A stretch of DNA of 64,000 nt from the NCBI GenBank assembly GCA_948676835.1, contig CAPOZU010000009.1:18767-82766 (forward strand), written 5' to 3'. The translations under genes were made by a program, and so were the position numbers. The notes under the pieces are model-generated. The model was given only the letters and a program-made list of their open reading frames with translations, made no database searches and was not told where the DNA came from. The stretch comes from an uncultured Clostridia bacterium. GTDB lineage: Bacteria; Bacillota; Clostridia; TANB77; CAG-508. Shown here in pieces: positions 8,777-16,822 of this stretch (position 1 is the first letter of the stretch; the number at the start of each line of letters is the position of its first letter).

Positions 8777-9892
8777 TTATTGTTTATATAATATTAATCT
8801 AAATCCCCAATATGTTTCAGATGTATTCTCTGGATATCCTATATGGCTTGATGGTGTTCTTCTTAAATTAGCACTACCACCACGAATAACCCTTTGTTTT
8901 ACTCCTCCAGTATTGTTATTTGATGAATCTTTATATATTTCTGTTGTCCATTCTCTAACATTACCAGCTAAATCACAAATATAGTTTACTGTATCTTTTT
9001 CTGTAGTTCCTGTAGGAAGTACTGTACCATCATAGTTTCCATTATCTGTATTTTTTGAATAATTACTATGAGTTTTATCAATCCAATCTAATACTGTATC
9101 CCATGCATAGCTATTTATTAATGCAGTAAAACAATCTTCATACCCAAATTTTTCTGCTGATTCTGTTGCATAATTAAAAGCATCTAGATATGTTATATTT
9201 GTCCATGGAACTTTTCCTGCCATACTTGCAGCTGCTACATCTCCATCCATATTGTATTGTGAAGCTTCAAATCTTCCAACATAAAATCCATAATATTTTG
9301 CAACACTATTAACTAACGCAGTAGCTGATGAAGCTGAATCTTCAAATTTTCCATCTAACATTGTACCACGTGTTAATCTACCAGATTCAACTGGAACCCA
9401 TACATATTGATTTCCATTTTCATCCTCGATAACAAATCCTTCTTCTACATTTTCATTTATAACTGAAAAACCTGTTGGAACATATGGATTTGTAGCTGAT
9501 ATTTCAGCAATTTCAGTAACTTCTATTGTTGCTTTTTCTTTTTCTCCATTTGCAGCAACAACTTCAAATGTATATTTTTTATTTTCTGTTGCTTCAAAAA
9601 CAGTATAATTTCCTTTTTCAATTGTACCATCTGGACGAATTATTTCTGATATTTCGCTTTCATCTTCCATAGTAGCATTTGCTATAATTTTTACAGATGA
9701 TACATCTTTTTCATCAGATTCTTTTTCTAAATTTAATTTTGGCTTAGCAACCTCATTAGTTGAAACTTTATTTTCTCCAGGAGTATCTGTAAAGCCTCCT
9801 TTTCCTGTAAAAAGTCCAAAAATAACGACTGCAATTGCAACTACAACCACTAATAATACCACTATAATTACAGGTGATAATTTACTTCCCAT
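8777..9892 (-). CDS. Membrane-anchored SUMF1/FGE-sulfatase-like domain protein
   Basis: One N-terminal transmembrane helix (about residues 7-28) without a cleavage site tethers an extracytoplasmic protein. Residues about 45-130 form a linker or small beta domain. From about 135 comes a formylglycine-generating-enzyme-like (SUMF1) fold, with YVWVPVESG, YGFYVGRFEAS, the GNVREWT signature and the closing RGGS...WGFRL. The paired cysteines that make true FGE catalytic are absent: the corresponding segment after RGGS has none. It is therefore probably a binding or structural member, not a sulfatase activator, and no sulfatase gene is in the window. Such domains are common in surface proteins of gut Clostridia. 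The ligand is unknown. Confidence 0.82.
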   Translation of the reverse strand: MGSKLSPVIIVVLLVVVVAIAVVIFGLFTGKGGFTDTPGENKVSTNEVAKPKLNLEKESDEKDVSSVKIIANATMEDESEISEIIRPDGTIEKGNYTVFEATENKKYTFEVVAANGEKEKATIEVTEIAEISATNPYVPTGFSVINENVEEGFVIEDENGNQYVWVPVESGRLTRGTMLDGKFEDSASSATALVNSVAKYYGFYVGRFEASQYNMDGDVAAASMAGKVPWTNITYLDAFNYATESAEKFGYEDCFTALINSYAWDTVLDWIDKTHSNYSKNTDNGNYDGTVLPTGTTEKDTVNYICDLAGNVREWTTEIYKDSSNNNTGGVKQRVIRGGSANLRRTPSSHIGYPENTSETYWGFRLILYKQ

Positions 9893-10007
9893 ACTATTCT
9901 CTCCTTTGTATAAATATCAAAATATTGGTGTGCAAAAGCACTTCCTAATATATAGGATATTAAATCATAAAACATATTTTTTTTCAATATTTTTTATAAT
10001 AAAAAAG

Positions 10008-10042
10008 AAAATAGCAGTAACAAAATTTATTACTACTATTTT
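10008..10042 (-). terminator. Terminator after proS
   Basis: A 13-bp stem (10008-10020 with 10030-10042, one G-T wobble), followed on the minus strand by a T-rich run, sits just beyond the proS stop codon. Confidence 0.75.
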
Positions 10043-10052
10043 TTATTTATTA

Positions 10053-11489
10053 CTAATACTGTCTTCCCCAAACTACCATTTTTGTAGCTTTCTTTCCGCA
10101 AACTGGACAAACATCTGATAAATGTTCTTGCTCAAATGGCATACATCTTGAATGTGCACCTGTAACTTCTTTTATTTTGTCTTCACAAGCTACATCTCCA
10201 CACCACATTGTTTTTATAAATCCTTGGTTTTCTTCCATTTGTTTAATCATTTCATCTAATGTATATGCAACTGTTGTTTTTTCTTTTCTTCTTTCTAAAC
10301 ATGTATTGAACATATTTACTTGAATTTCTTCTAATAATTTTTCTAATCTTTCATTTAATTTAGAAAGTTCTACTGTTTCTTTTTCACCATTATCACGTCT
10401 AACTAAAATTGCTTGATTATTTTCTAAATCTTTTGGTCCAATTTCAATTCTAACTGGTACTCCTCTCATTTCCCAATCATTAAATTTGAAACCAGTTGAA
10501 CAGTTATCTCTATCATCTAATTTCATTCTAAAGTTTTTAGCTAAATCTTTATAGATTTCATTAACTTTTTCCAAAACACCTTCTTTATGTTGCGCAATTG
10601 GAACTATAACAGCTTGAATTGGAGCAACTTTTGGTGGTAATTTTAGACCTCTATTATCTCCATGTGCCATAATTAAAGCCCCTATTAATCTTGTACTAAT
10701 TCCCCAAGATGTTTGGTATGCATATTCTTCTTTTCCTTCTCGATTTTGGAATTTTACTTCAAAAGGTTTTGTGAAGTTTTGTCCAAAATAATGTGATGTT
10801 CCTGATTGTAATGCTCTTCCATCATGCATCATACATTCTATTGTATAAGTAGCTTCTGCACCTGCAAATTGTTCTTTTGGTGTTTTTCTACCTTTTAGTA
10901 CTGGTATTGCTAAAAGATTTTCTGCTACTTCAGCATATATATCAAGCATTTTTAAAGTTAATTCTTCTGCTTCTTTTGCTGTTTCATGAACAGTATGACC
11001 TTCTTGCCATAGGAACTCTCTTGAACGTAAAAATGGTCTTGTTTCTTTTTCCCATCTTAGAACATTACACCATTGATTTCCAAGTATTGGTAAATCTCTC
11101 CAAGATTTTACCCATTTAGAATACATTGTTGACATCATTGTTTCTGAAGTTGGTCTGATGCAAAGTCTTTCTTCAAGTTCTTCTCCACCACCCATAGTAA
11201 CCCAAGCTACTTCTGGTGCAAAACCTTCAACATGATCTTTTTCTTTTTCTAACATGCTTTCTGGAATAAGAACTGGCATATATAAATTTGTTATTCCAAC
11301 TTCTTTAAATTTTTTATCTGCATAGTTTTGAATATTTTCCCAAATTGCATAACCATATGGTCTTATAGCTATACATCCTTTTGTATCTGTATAATCTGCA
11401 AGTTCTGCCTTTCTTACAACATCTGTATACCACTTAGCAAAATCATCTTCTATATTTGTTATTTCTTTTACAAATTCTTCTTTTCCCAT
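10053..11489 (-). CDS. proS: Prolyl-tRNA synthetase, archaeal/eukaryote type
   Basis: Charges tRNA-Pro. The protein has 478 residues and lacks the INS editing insertion of typical bacterial ProRS. It belongs to the short archaeal/eukaryote-like form found in many Clostridia and Mycoplasma. Class II motifs are visible (RPTSE, the motif-2 region around RWEKETRPFLRSREFLWQEGH, and motif 3 near AHGDNRG). The C-terminal zinc-binding extension has CGDVAC and CPVCGKK, and the protein ends in the family-typical aromatic residue Tyr. GGAGG precedes the ATG. It ends at the hairpin at 10008-10042, and an AT-rich gap separates it from scpB. Confidence 0.97.
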   Translation of the reverse strand: MGKEEFVKEITNIEDDFAKWYTDVVRKAELADYTDTKGCIAIRPYGYAIWENIQNYADKKFKEVGITNLYMPVLIPESMLEKEKDHVEGFAPEVAWVTMGGGEELEERLCIRPTSETMMSTMYSKWVKSWRDLPILGNQWCNVLRWEKETRPFLRSREFLWQEGHTVHETAKEAEELTLKMLDIYAEVAENLLAIPVLKGRKTPKEQFAGAEATYTIECMMHDGRALQSGTSHYFGQNFTKPFEVKFQNREGKEEYAYQTSWGISTRLIGALIMAHGDNRGLKLPPKVAPIQAVIVPIAQHKEGVLEKVNEIYKDLAKNFRMKLDDRDNCSTGFKFNDWEMRGVPVRIEIGPKDLENNQAILVRRDNGEKETVELSKLNERLEKLLEEIQVNMFNTCLERRKEKTTVAYTLDEMIKQMEENQGFIKTMWCGDVACEDKIKEVTGAHSRCMPFEQEHLSDVCPVCGKKATKMVVWGRQY

Positions 11490-11536
11490 AATTAAACCTC
11501 CAAATTTACGTGTATATTAATTATACACTTGATATT

Positions 11537-12142
11537 TTATTCTTCTTTATTTTCAATATCCACGTCTTCCCTTTCGGGCATTGGAGCCTCCATAACTTCA
11601 TCTATAACAATTTGTTCATTTTCGTCTAATTTATATCTTGGCAGGTCTGGTAATTCTTCTAGGCTTGATATTCCAAACATTTTCATAAATTTATTTGTTA
11701 CTTTATAAGTATTTGGCCTACCTGGTGCATCTAATCTACCAGCTTCTTCTATTAAATCAAATTCTAATAATTTATATACTGTACCATCTGCATTAACTCC
11801 ACGAATAGCCTCAATTTCTGCTCTTGTAATATTAGGATTATATGCAATTATAGCTAAAGTTTCTAAAGCAGCATTTGAAATATTTGGTTTTGCTCTATTA
11901 TCAAATAATGGATAAATGTACTCATAATACTCTTTTCTTGTGCAAAGTTGATATGAATCATTTACTTTAATTATCTCTATTCCACTATTTCTAGCATCAT
12001 ATTCTGATTTTAAATTAACGACGATTCTATCTATATCTTCTGCACCAAGCTCTAAAACATTGGTAATTTCTTTTATTGTTACTTCACGCCCAGCTGCAAA
12101 AAGCATTGATTCAATTATTGCTTGTTCTTTGCTAAGTTTCAT
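11537..12142 (-). CDS. scpB: Segregation and condensation protein B
   Basis: Subunit of the SMC-ScpA-ScpB condensin that loads at the origin and helps separate sister chromosomes. The 201-residue protein has the two winged-helix domains of ScpB. The signatures ALETLAIIAYNPNITRAEIEAIRGV and GRPNTYKVT are visible as shorter pieces: LAIIAY, AEIEAIRGV and GRPNTY. The acidic tail (EREDVDIENKEE) is typical. AAAGGAGG precedes the ATG. In many Bacillota scpA lies next to it; here neither neighbour is scpA, so the partner gene is elsewhere. Confidence 0.95.
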   Translation of the reverse strand: MKLSKEQAIIESMLFAAGREVTIKEITNVLELGAEDIDRIVVNLKSEYDARNSGIEIIKVNDSYQLCTRKEYYEYIYPLFDNRAKPNISNAALETLAIIAYNPNITRAEIEAIRGVNADGTVYKLLEFDLIEEAGRLDAPGRPNTYKVTNKFMKMFGISSLEELPDLPRYKLDENEQIVIDEVMEAPMPEREDVDIENKEE

Positions 12143-12254
12143 ATTATCCTCCTTTTTAGTATTCTTATATTATTACATGAAACGCTATCAATGTCAAGTT
12201 TTCAGAGCATTTTTATGTTTACTTTTAAATATTAATATATTTTATTTTTTACTT

Positions 12255-12283
12255 TTGACATAGTATTTTGCTTATGTTATAAT
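12255..12283 (+). promoter_or_regulatory. Consensus sigma-A promoter of the small charged protein gene
   Basis: Perfect TTGACA (12255-12260), a 17-base spacer and perfect TATAAT (12278-12283). This is the full consensus and predicts strong expression of the gene at 12320. Confidence 0.88.
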
Positions 12284-12319
12284 ATGTTTATGCATTAATT
12301 TATTTATGAGGTGATAAAT

Positions 12320-12568
12320 ATGTTAAGAAAATCAAATAAACATAAAAAAGAAGAAGTTAACGAAGAAGAAATTGAAGTTGTAATAGGTGATGAATCTGTT
12401 TTGAACATATCAGAAGTAAATGATTGTATGAATCCTTTAAGACCAAAAGATTCTGTAAATAACAGAAAAAATTTCATTATTCCTACTGCTAAAAAGAAAA
12501 AGGATAATACAAAAAAAGATAGTTCAAAAAAGAAAGAATCTGAAAAAGTTGAAAAAGATGAAGAATAA
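12320..12568 (+). CDS. Small highly charged protein, function unknown
   Basis: An 82-residue protein I do not recognise. The ATG at 12320 has GAGGTG six bases upstream; a GTG at 12311 lies inside that site. The sequence is almost entirely charged and polar. It has a Lys/Glu-rich start, a central segment (VVIGDESVLNISEVNDCMNPLRPKD) that looks ordered or ligand-like when taken in pieces such as VVIGDESV and MNPLRPKD, and a Lys/Ser/Glu tail that should be disordered. There is one cysteine, no membrane segment and no signal peptide. The gene is a monocistron with a full-consensus promoter and its own terminator, so it is probably real and well expressed. Confidence 0.75.
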   Translation: MLRKSNKHKKEEVNEEEIEVVIGDESVLNISEVNDCMNPLRPKDSVNNRKNFIIPTAKKKKDNTKKDSSKKKESEKVEKDEE

Positions 12569-12574
12569 AATTTA

Positions 12575-12600
12575 AAGCCTAGAAAAATCTAGGCTTTTTT
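12575..12600. terminator. Terminator after the small charged protein gene
   Basis: A perfect 9-bp stem (12575-12583 with 12588-12596) with an AAAA loop is followed by a T run. It lies between convergent genes and probably serves both. Confidence 0.9.
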
Positions 12601-12601
12601 A

Positions 12602-13561
12602 TTATTTATTTAAAATCTTTTTAATATTATTAGTTTTTAAGTTAGTTCCATAAAAATCCTTTTTGCTACAACCAGCTCTACCTCCGCCTGCACAAGCACA
12701 AGCACATGCACAACTGCTAACACAGCTACTTCTGCTGGCACATGATGAGTGATGTGATGAATGATGATGGTGGTGATGATAATAAGGTCTTCCATATCTA
12801 TAACCATATCCTCTATGTCTATTGTAACCTGTTCCCATAAATGTAGCTAGAAGATTCGTAAATACAATAAATATAACTATTACTGTAATCATTGCATTTA
12901 TTGAATTCTTGCTATTGCTACTGTTATAATTCGTATTAACATTACTTACTTGCTGACTTTCATTTAATGTATTAAATGCACTTTTAGGATATTCAACTTT
13001 TGTTTTCAATTTTGCACCTTTTGCAAGTCGTCCTGACCATACCAAATAATTATCTGAATTTGTTTCTTCTGCTGTACTTGATGTAACCTTTTCAGCATTC
13101 CAATATACTTTTAAATCATTTACAACAATATCATCAAACCATCCTGGTGTAAAATTGTAAGTACAATATGAATAATCTAATTCATACATATATCTTTGAT
13201 GAAAAGTAAAATCAAATTTTACTATATCCCCTGCATTATAAGCTTTTTTAAAATCAACTCTTATATAAGCCCCATTATTTTCATAATATCTAATACTTTT
13301 TACTTCACTTGAAGTGCTTTTTATAGAATCCACATGTGAATTAGGAATCCCAATTTTAACCCATGTTAAAGGTCCTTCTGATGTAGAATCTAGAACTTGC
13401 CATTCAATATGATATGCCATATCTAGAGTTCCATCATTTCTAGGATCTACTGTTATATAATATTTATTTATTTGATCTAAATCTTTTGCAAAACAAATAT
13501 TATTAAATAGTACTGCTATTGCAAAAACAAAAAATATTAAAAATATTCTCTTAATTTTCAT
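12602..13561 (-). CDS. Membrane protein with His-rich, Cys/Ala-rich cytoplasmic tail; probable radical-SAM substrate
   Basis: The 319-residue protein has a signal peptide (residues 1-25), an extracytoplasmic beta-rich domain (about 26-215), one transmembrane helix (about 223-245) and an unusual tail. The tail has Tyr/Arg/Gly runs, a six-histidine run (about 262-267), and seven cysteines in the last 50 residues: Cys274, 280, 284, 286, 288, 290, 298. They include the alternating CACACACAGGG block and GCSKKDFYG. By topology the tail is cytoplasmic. The start ATG overlaps the stop of the upstream radical-SAM/SPASM gene by 11 bases, so the two are translationally coupled. I infer that the Cys/Ala block is modified by that enzyme (for example by thioether links) or binds metal. 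Neither is shown by sequence alone. Confidence 0.8.
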   Translation of the reverse strand: MKIKRIFLIFFVFAIAVLFNNICFAKDLDQINKYYITVDPRNDGTLDMAYHIEWQVLDSTSEGPLTWVKIGIPNSHVDSIKSTSSEVKSIRYYENNGAYIRVDFKKAYNAGDIVKFDFTFHQRYMYELDYSYCTYNFTPGWFDDIVVNDLKVYWNAEKVTSSTAEETNSDNYLVWSGRLAKGAKLKTKVEYPKSAFNTLNESQQVSNVNTNYNSSNSKNSINAMITVIVIFIVFTNLLATFMGTGYNRHRGYGYRYGRPYYHHHHHHSSHHSSCASRSSCVSSCACACACAGGGRAGCSKKDFYGTNLKTNNIKKILNK

Positions 13562-14927
13562 TTGTTTTACCTCCTCTCAAAGGACAAGTAAAACTTGACT
13601 TACTAGAATTTTTTCTAATCTTTTTGCATTTTGGATTATTCCATATTTTGTCCCATTTATCTTCTAAAATATTTCCTAAAGAAGAATCTTTTCCAAGCCA
13701 GCTTTGGCAAGGCATAACATTTCCATCAGGAGAAACAGCCATATTGCTTAAACAAGCACCACATGCTGGAATATCAAGTTTTAATTCTTTTAATGTTTCC
13801 TCATCAATCCAACCAGGAGATGTAAAACTTAATTCCATTTCCTGCTCTTCAGCATATTCACAAGCATCTATTAAAGATTTTGTAATTTCAATTTTAGTTA
13901 GTTGAGTTTCTTTTGAAGCTTCTTTTTGGGCATTTCCTGTAACAATTAATCCTGATGAAGATGCATATGTAATTCCAAGTTCTTTAGCAAATTTTAGAGT
14001 TAACACATAGTCTTTATTTAATGAGCATAATGGTGTATTTATACTTACATTTAATCCTGATTCTATTGCATTTTTAATTCCTTGTATTGTTTTATCAAAA
14101 TTATCTGCTCCAACCAATTTATTATGGATTTCTTTATTATTTGAATATAGTGTAATTTGAACACTATCTAAGCTAGCTTCATAAAGTTCTTTACAAAGTT
14201 TTTTTGTCAACAATACACCATTTGTATTAAGCCTTGTTACCAACCAATTCGCATATTCTACAAGTTCAACTAAATCTTTTCTCATTGTAGGTTCTCCACC
14301 AGTAAAAGTTATTTGAGGAATACAATTATCTTTGCAAATATCTATTACTTTCTTCCATTCATCAGTTGTTAATTCAGTTGTTTCAGCAAAATTTTGATTT
14401 GCAGCATAACAATGCATACATTGTTGGTTACAATTCCAATGATTATCTTTTTTCATAGAACTAATCATTAAATCTATACGATGTGGAGCTTTCATAAATT
14501 TTGCAAAATCTCCAATTGAAATTTGTCCAACATCTATTTCAGTCTTCTCTTTATTTGCTATTGCTGTAAATAAATTAATCATATTCCATAAATCTTCTTT
14601 AACTTTTTCAGCCTTAGCAAATTTATAAATTTTCTTTAACTTAGAAATTGTAATTTCAACAATTTTTTCTATCTGCTCATCTGATATTTCATTACCCTTG
14701 TGTTCATTTACTTCATCAATAAATATTGAAAGAAGTATTGTCCAAGCTGGATTAAGTGGTATAATATCTTTCCCATTTAAAATAACAATGCTTGGTCTTG
14801 ACTTTAAAGGTGAAAACTTGGATGGAACCAAATGTATTCTAACAACACCTGGATTATCTGGATTTAATGTTGTATGAACAATTCTATTTAAATATTTTCG
14901 TTCATATCTTTTTTCATAAAAATTCAT
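13551..14927 (-). CDS. Radical-SAM/SPASM protein-modifying enzyme
   Basis: The 458-residue protein has an N-terminal region (about 1-150) unlike the core, possibly substrate-binding. The radical-SAM core carries CxxxCxxC at Cys166, Cys170, Cys173 and the TGGEPT motif. A C-terminal SPASM region includes ACGACL, GNVMPCQSWLG, the GNI.EDKW.KIW pattern, and Cys residues in PKCKK and FTCPL. SPASM proteins of known function mature ribosomal peptides or proteins, such as sactipeptides, PQQ and anaerobic sulfatases. Here the product next in the operon has a Cys/Ala-rich tail, a natural substrate candidate. The gene lies 10 bases after the upstream membrane-protein gene. The family call is firm; the substrate is inference. 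Confidence 0.92.
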   Translation of the reverse strand: MNFYEKRYERKYLNRIVHTTLNPDNPGVVRIHLVPSKFSPLKSRPSIVILNGKDIIPLNPAWTILLSIFIDEVNEHKGNEISDEQIEKIVEITISKLKKIYKFAKAEKVKEDLWNMINLFTAIANKEKTEIDVGQISIGDFAKFMKAPHRIDLMISSMKKDNHWNCNQQCMHCYAANQNFAETTELTTDEWKKVIDICKDNCIPQITFTGGEPTMRKDLVELVEYANWLVTRLNTNGVLLTKKLCKELYEASLDSVQITLYSNNKEIHNKLVGADNFDKTIQGIKNAIESGLNVSINTPLCSLNKDYVLTLKFAKELGITYASSSGLIVTGNAQKEASKETQLTKIEITKSLIDACEYAEEQEMELSFTSPGWIDEETLKELKLDIPACGACLSNMAVSPDGNVMPCQSWLGKDSSLGNILEDKWDKIWNNPKCKKIRKNSSKSSFTCPLRGGKTNEN

Positions 14928-14937
14928 AATATCTCCT

Positions 14938-15825
14938 TTATTTTTCTACATATGACATTGCATTTAACAATCTAACTTCATATCTGCTATATGGTACATC
15001 TTCAAAAGTATCATAACTATATAGCTGTTTATTTAATTGAATTTTAAATTCTTTTTGTTTTTTTATATCATATTGACTACTCTCTCTTATTGCAATAATT
15101 TGATTATTTTCATTATAATACACAACAGCAAAATTAACTCTTTGAATTTTATGATCAGAATTGTTTTTTCCGGAAATCTCAATTACATTTTCATCAGCCT
15201 TCTCTTTAACAGTAAAGCTAATTTCATCTTTCTTAGAATTATAATTATTATAGAAATTTTCCTTAGTAATTAAAAATTCGCATCTTTCATATGACTTTGG
15301 TGTATCTTCAAAAAACAAAAAATAATCTGATTGATTATCAAAAACCTCTATAGTTTTTTCATCAATTTTTATTGGTTTGTCTTCTCCATTATAAAAAATA
15401 ACTTGTACTAATACATTCTCAATTGTTTCTTCATTTCCATTATAAATTGTTGCAATTAATTTTCCATCAATATCTAACATTTGAGAAGTAATTACTAAAT
15501 TATTTTTTTGTTGTTCAAATTTTTCTCTTTTCTGCCTTTCTAGTTCTTCATAATCTATCTCTTCATTTTCTATTTTATTTCCTTCGTCTTCATTATTATT
15601 AACATCTAAATATGCTGAAAAGTCATCTTGTTTATTTTCTTTATTAGAAACGATATATGTTCCTTTATAAGATAAATACATCATAAATAAAGCTGCAACA
15701 ATAATTAATATAACAATTATAGTAAATACTTTTTCATGTGAAGTGCTTTTTTCTGTTTCTTCTAGAATTTCTTCATTATCTTCTAGCTTATCAATTTCAT
15801 TTAGCAAATCTTTATTATCTTCCAT
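14938..15825 (-). CDS. Bitopic membrane protein with extracytoplasmic beta domains
   Basis: I do not recognise the family. Reading from the ATG at 15825 (GGGAG eight bases upstream; an ATG at 15843 has a weaker site), there is a short acidic cytoplasmic part (about residues 1-32). One transmembrane helix (about 34-55) follows, then an acidic Asn/Glu linker and a coiled-coil-like segment (EELERQKREKFEQQK). Two beta-rich repeats follow, each resembling FxLD/DUF5105-type domains that describe how a residue chain changes (for example LIATIYNGNEETIENVLVQV, seen as LIATIYN and VLVQVIFYN, and later FAVVYYNENN). It is the first gene of the operon with the radical-SAM/SPASM enzyme and its Cys-rich partner. 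It may be the surface partner of that pair. Confidence 0.72.
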   Translation of the reverse strand: MEDNKDLLNEIDKLEDNEEILEETEKSTSHEKVFTIIVILIIVAALFMMYLSYKGTYIVSNKENKQDDFSAYLDVNNNEDEGNKIENEEIDYEELERQKREKFEQQKNNLVITSQMLDIDGKLIATIYNGNEETIENVLVQVIFYNGEDKPIKIDEKTIEVFDNQSDYFLFFEDTPKSYERCEFLITKENFYNNYNSKKDEISFTVKEKADENVIEISGKNNSDHKIQRVNFAVVYYNENNQIIAIRESSQYDIKKQKEFKIQLNKQLYSYDTFEDVPYSRYEVRLLNAMSYVEK

Positions 15826-15946
15826 ACACAAATCTCCCATCATATTTTTGCATCTCTTTTGTATTTACTAATTTTATCAATAGTGCAACTTTATTTCAAG
15901 CTTTTGAATTATAAATAACTTTTTTTATATTTTTGTAATATAAATA

Positions 15947-15975
15947 TTGACAAAATGCAATAATACTTGTATAAT
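15947..15975 (+). promoter_or_regulatory. Consensus promoter of tRNA-Met
   Basis: Perfect TTGACA (15947-15952), a 17-base spacer and perfect TATAAT (15970-15975). The predicted start lies a few bases before the tRNA at 15989. Confidence 0.9.
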
Positions 15976-15988
15976 TATATCTGCTTAT

Positions 15989-16065
15989 GGCGACGTAGCT
16001 CAGTTGGCTAGAGCATCCGGTTCATACCCGGCAGGTCGTAAGTTCGAATCTCACCGTCGCTACCA
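15989..16065 (+). tRNA. tRNA-Met (CAT), elongator-like
   Basis: A complete cloverleaf of 77 bases with encoded CCA. The acceptor stem is GGCGACG with CGTCGCT (G1-T72 wobble), the D stem is GCTC/GAGC, and anticodon CAT is at 16023-16025 in loop TTCATAC. The T loop is TTCGAAT. The first pair rules against an initiator tRNA, which has a mismatch there. The GGCG start and loop resemble elongator tRNA-Met, although a lysidine-modified tRNA-Ile2 also reads CAT in DNA and cannot be fully excluded. The anticodon stem has a T-C mismatch at its base and the T stem has one A-C mismatch, slightly unusual. Confidence 0.95.
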
Positions 16066-16067
16066 CA

Positions 16068-16095
16068 AAGACCAACCATAAGGTTGGTCTTTTTT
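16068..16095 (+). terminator. Terminator after tRNA-Met
   Basis: A perfect 10-bp stem (16068-16077 with 16082-16091), four-base loop and T run. It separates the tRNA from the Fic gene, though some read-through may serve as the Fic promoter since none better is visible. Confidence 0.9.
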
Positions 16096-16138
16096 ATTAA
16101 CATATTATATTAAAATATGTTGAATAGGAGGACTCCTT

Positions 16139-16744
16139 ATGGTTTTAGAGAATAAATTAAATTTAACTAATGAATCAGATTTAGCTAGAGAAGAAGAAAA
16201 AATAAGTAAAATTAAAGCTAAAGAATTATTTGAAACAGGATATTTAAATAATTTAAAAGCTGGAACTTTTGAAACATTATCTAAAATCCATGCTTATTTA
16301 TTTGATGATATTTATTACTTTGCTGGGCAAATTAGAAATCAAAATATAGCAAAGTCTAATTTCAGGTTTGTTCCTATTCTTTATATTAATACTGCATTAG
16401 AAAATATTGAAAAAATGCCACAATCAAATTTTGATGAAATTATAGAAAAATATGTTGAAATGAATATCATACATCCTTTTAGAGAAGGAAATGGTAGAAG
16501 CACTAGAATATGGCTTGACTTAATACTAAAAAAAGAATTAGGATTAGTTGTTGATTGGAGTAAAGTTAATAAAGAAGACTATTTGTTAGCAATGGAACGT
16601 AGCCCAATAAAAGATGTAGAGATTAAAGAACTATTAAAAAAAGCTTTAACTGATAAAATATATGATAGAGAAGTATATATGAAAGGTATTGATGCAAGTT
16701 ATCATTATGAAGGTTATACTATTTATAAAATAGAAGAATTATAA
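16139..16744 (+). CDS. Fic/DOC-family protein (AMPylator), class III-like
   Basis: Predicted protein nucleotidylyltransferase that moves AMP (or another NMP) from a nucleotide to a hydroxyl side chain of a target protein. The 201-residue protein carries the complete catalytic loop HPFREGNGRSTR and the preceding beta-hairpin flap (YFAGQIRNQNIAKSNFRF, containing the substrate-positioning region). Near the C terminus Ser187-x3-Glu191-Gly192 fits the [S/T]xxxE[G/N] inhibitory motif, as in class III Fic proteins that silence themselves; no separate antitoxin gene is next to it. AGGAGG lies eight bases before the ATG. It follows the tRNA-Met terminator and ends at a hairpin facing the giant-protein gene. 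The target is unknown. Confidence 0.93.
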   Translation: MVLENKLNLTNESDLAREEEKISKIKAKELFETGYLNNLKAGTFETLSKIHAYLFDDIYYFAGQIRNQNIAKSNFRFVPILYINTALENIEKMPQSNFDEIIEKYVEMNIIHPFREGNGRSTRIWLDLILKKELGLVVDWSKVNKEDYLLAMERSPIKDVEIKELLKKALTDKIYDREVYMKGIDASYHYEGYTIYKIEEL

Positions 16745-16765
16745 TATATACATATTACAAAAAAC

Positions 16766-16812
16766 AACCCCCAATTATTAGATTTTTATCTAACAATTTG
16801 GGGTTTTATTAT
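16766..16812. terminator. Bidirectional terminator between Fic gene and first giant gene
   Basis: A long imperfect hairpin (16766-16782 with 16789-16805) with a C-rich/G-rich base is flanked by A and T runs. It sits between two convergent stop codons. Confidence 0.75.
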
Positions 16813-16822
16813 GTTGTTTCTA

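Noticed and set aside
8777..9892. Diversity-generating retroelement target (SUMF1/C-type-lectin-like fold)
   Set aside because: No reverse transcriptase, accessory gene or template repeat near the gene within the window.
15989..16744. tRNA-Met followed by a Fic gene as the edge of an integrated island
   Set aside because: No integrase, no repeated 3' tRNA end that I could find, and no change in composition across the site.
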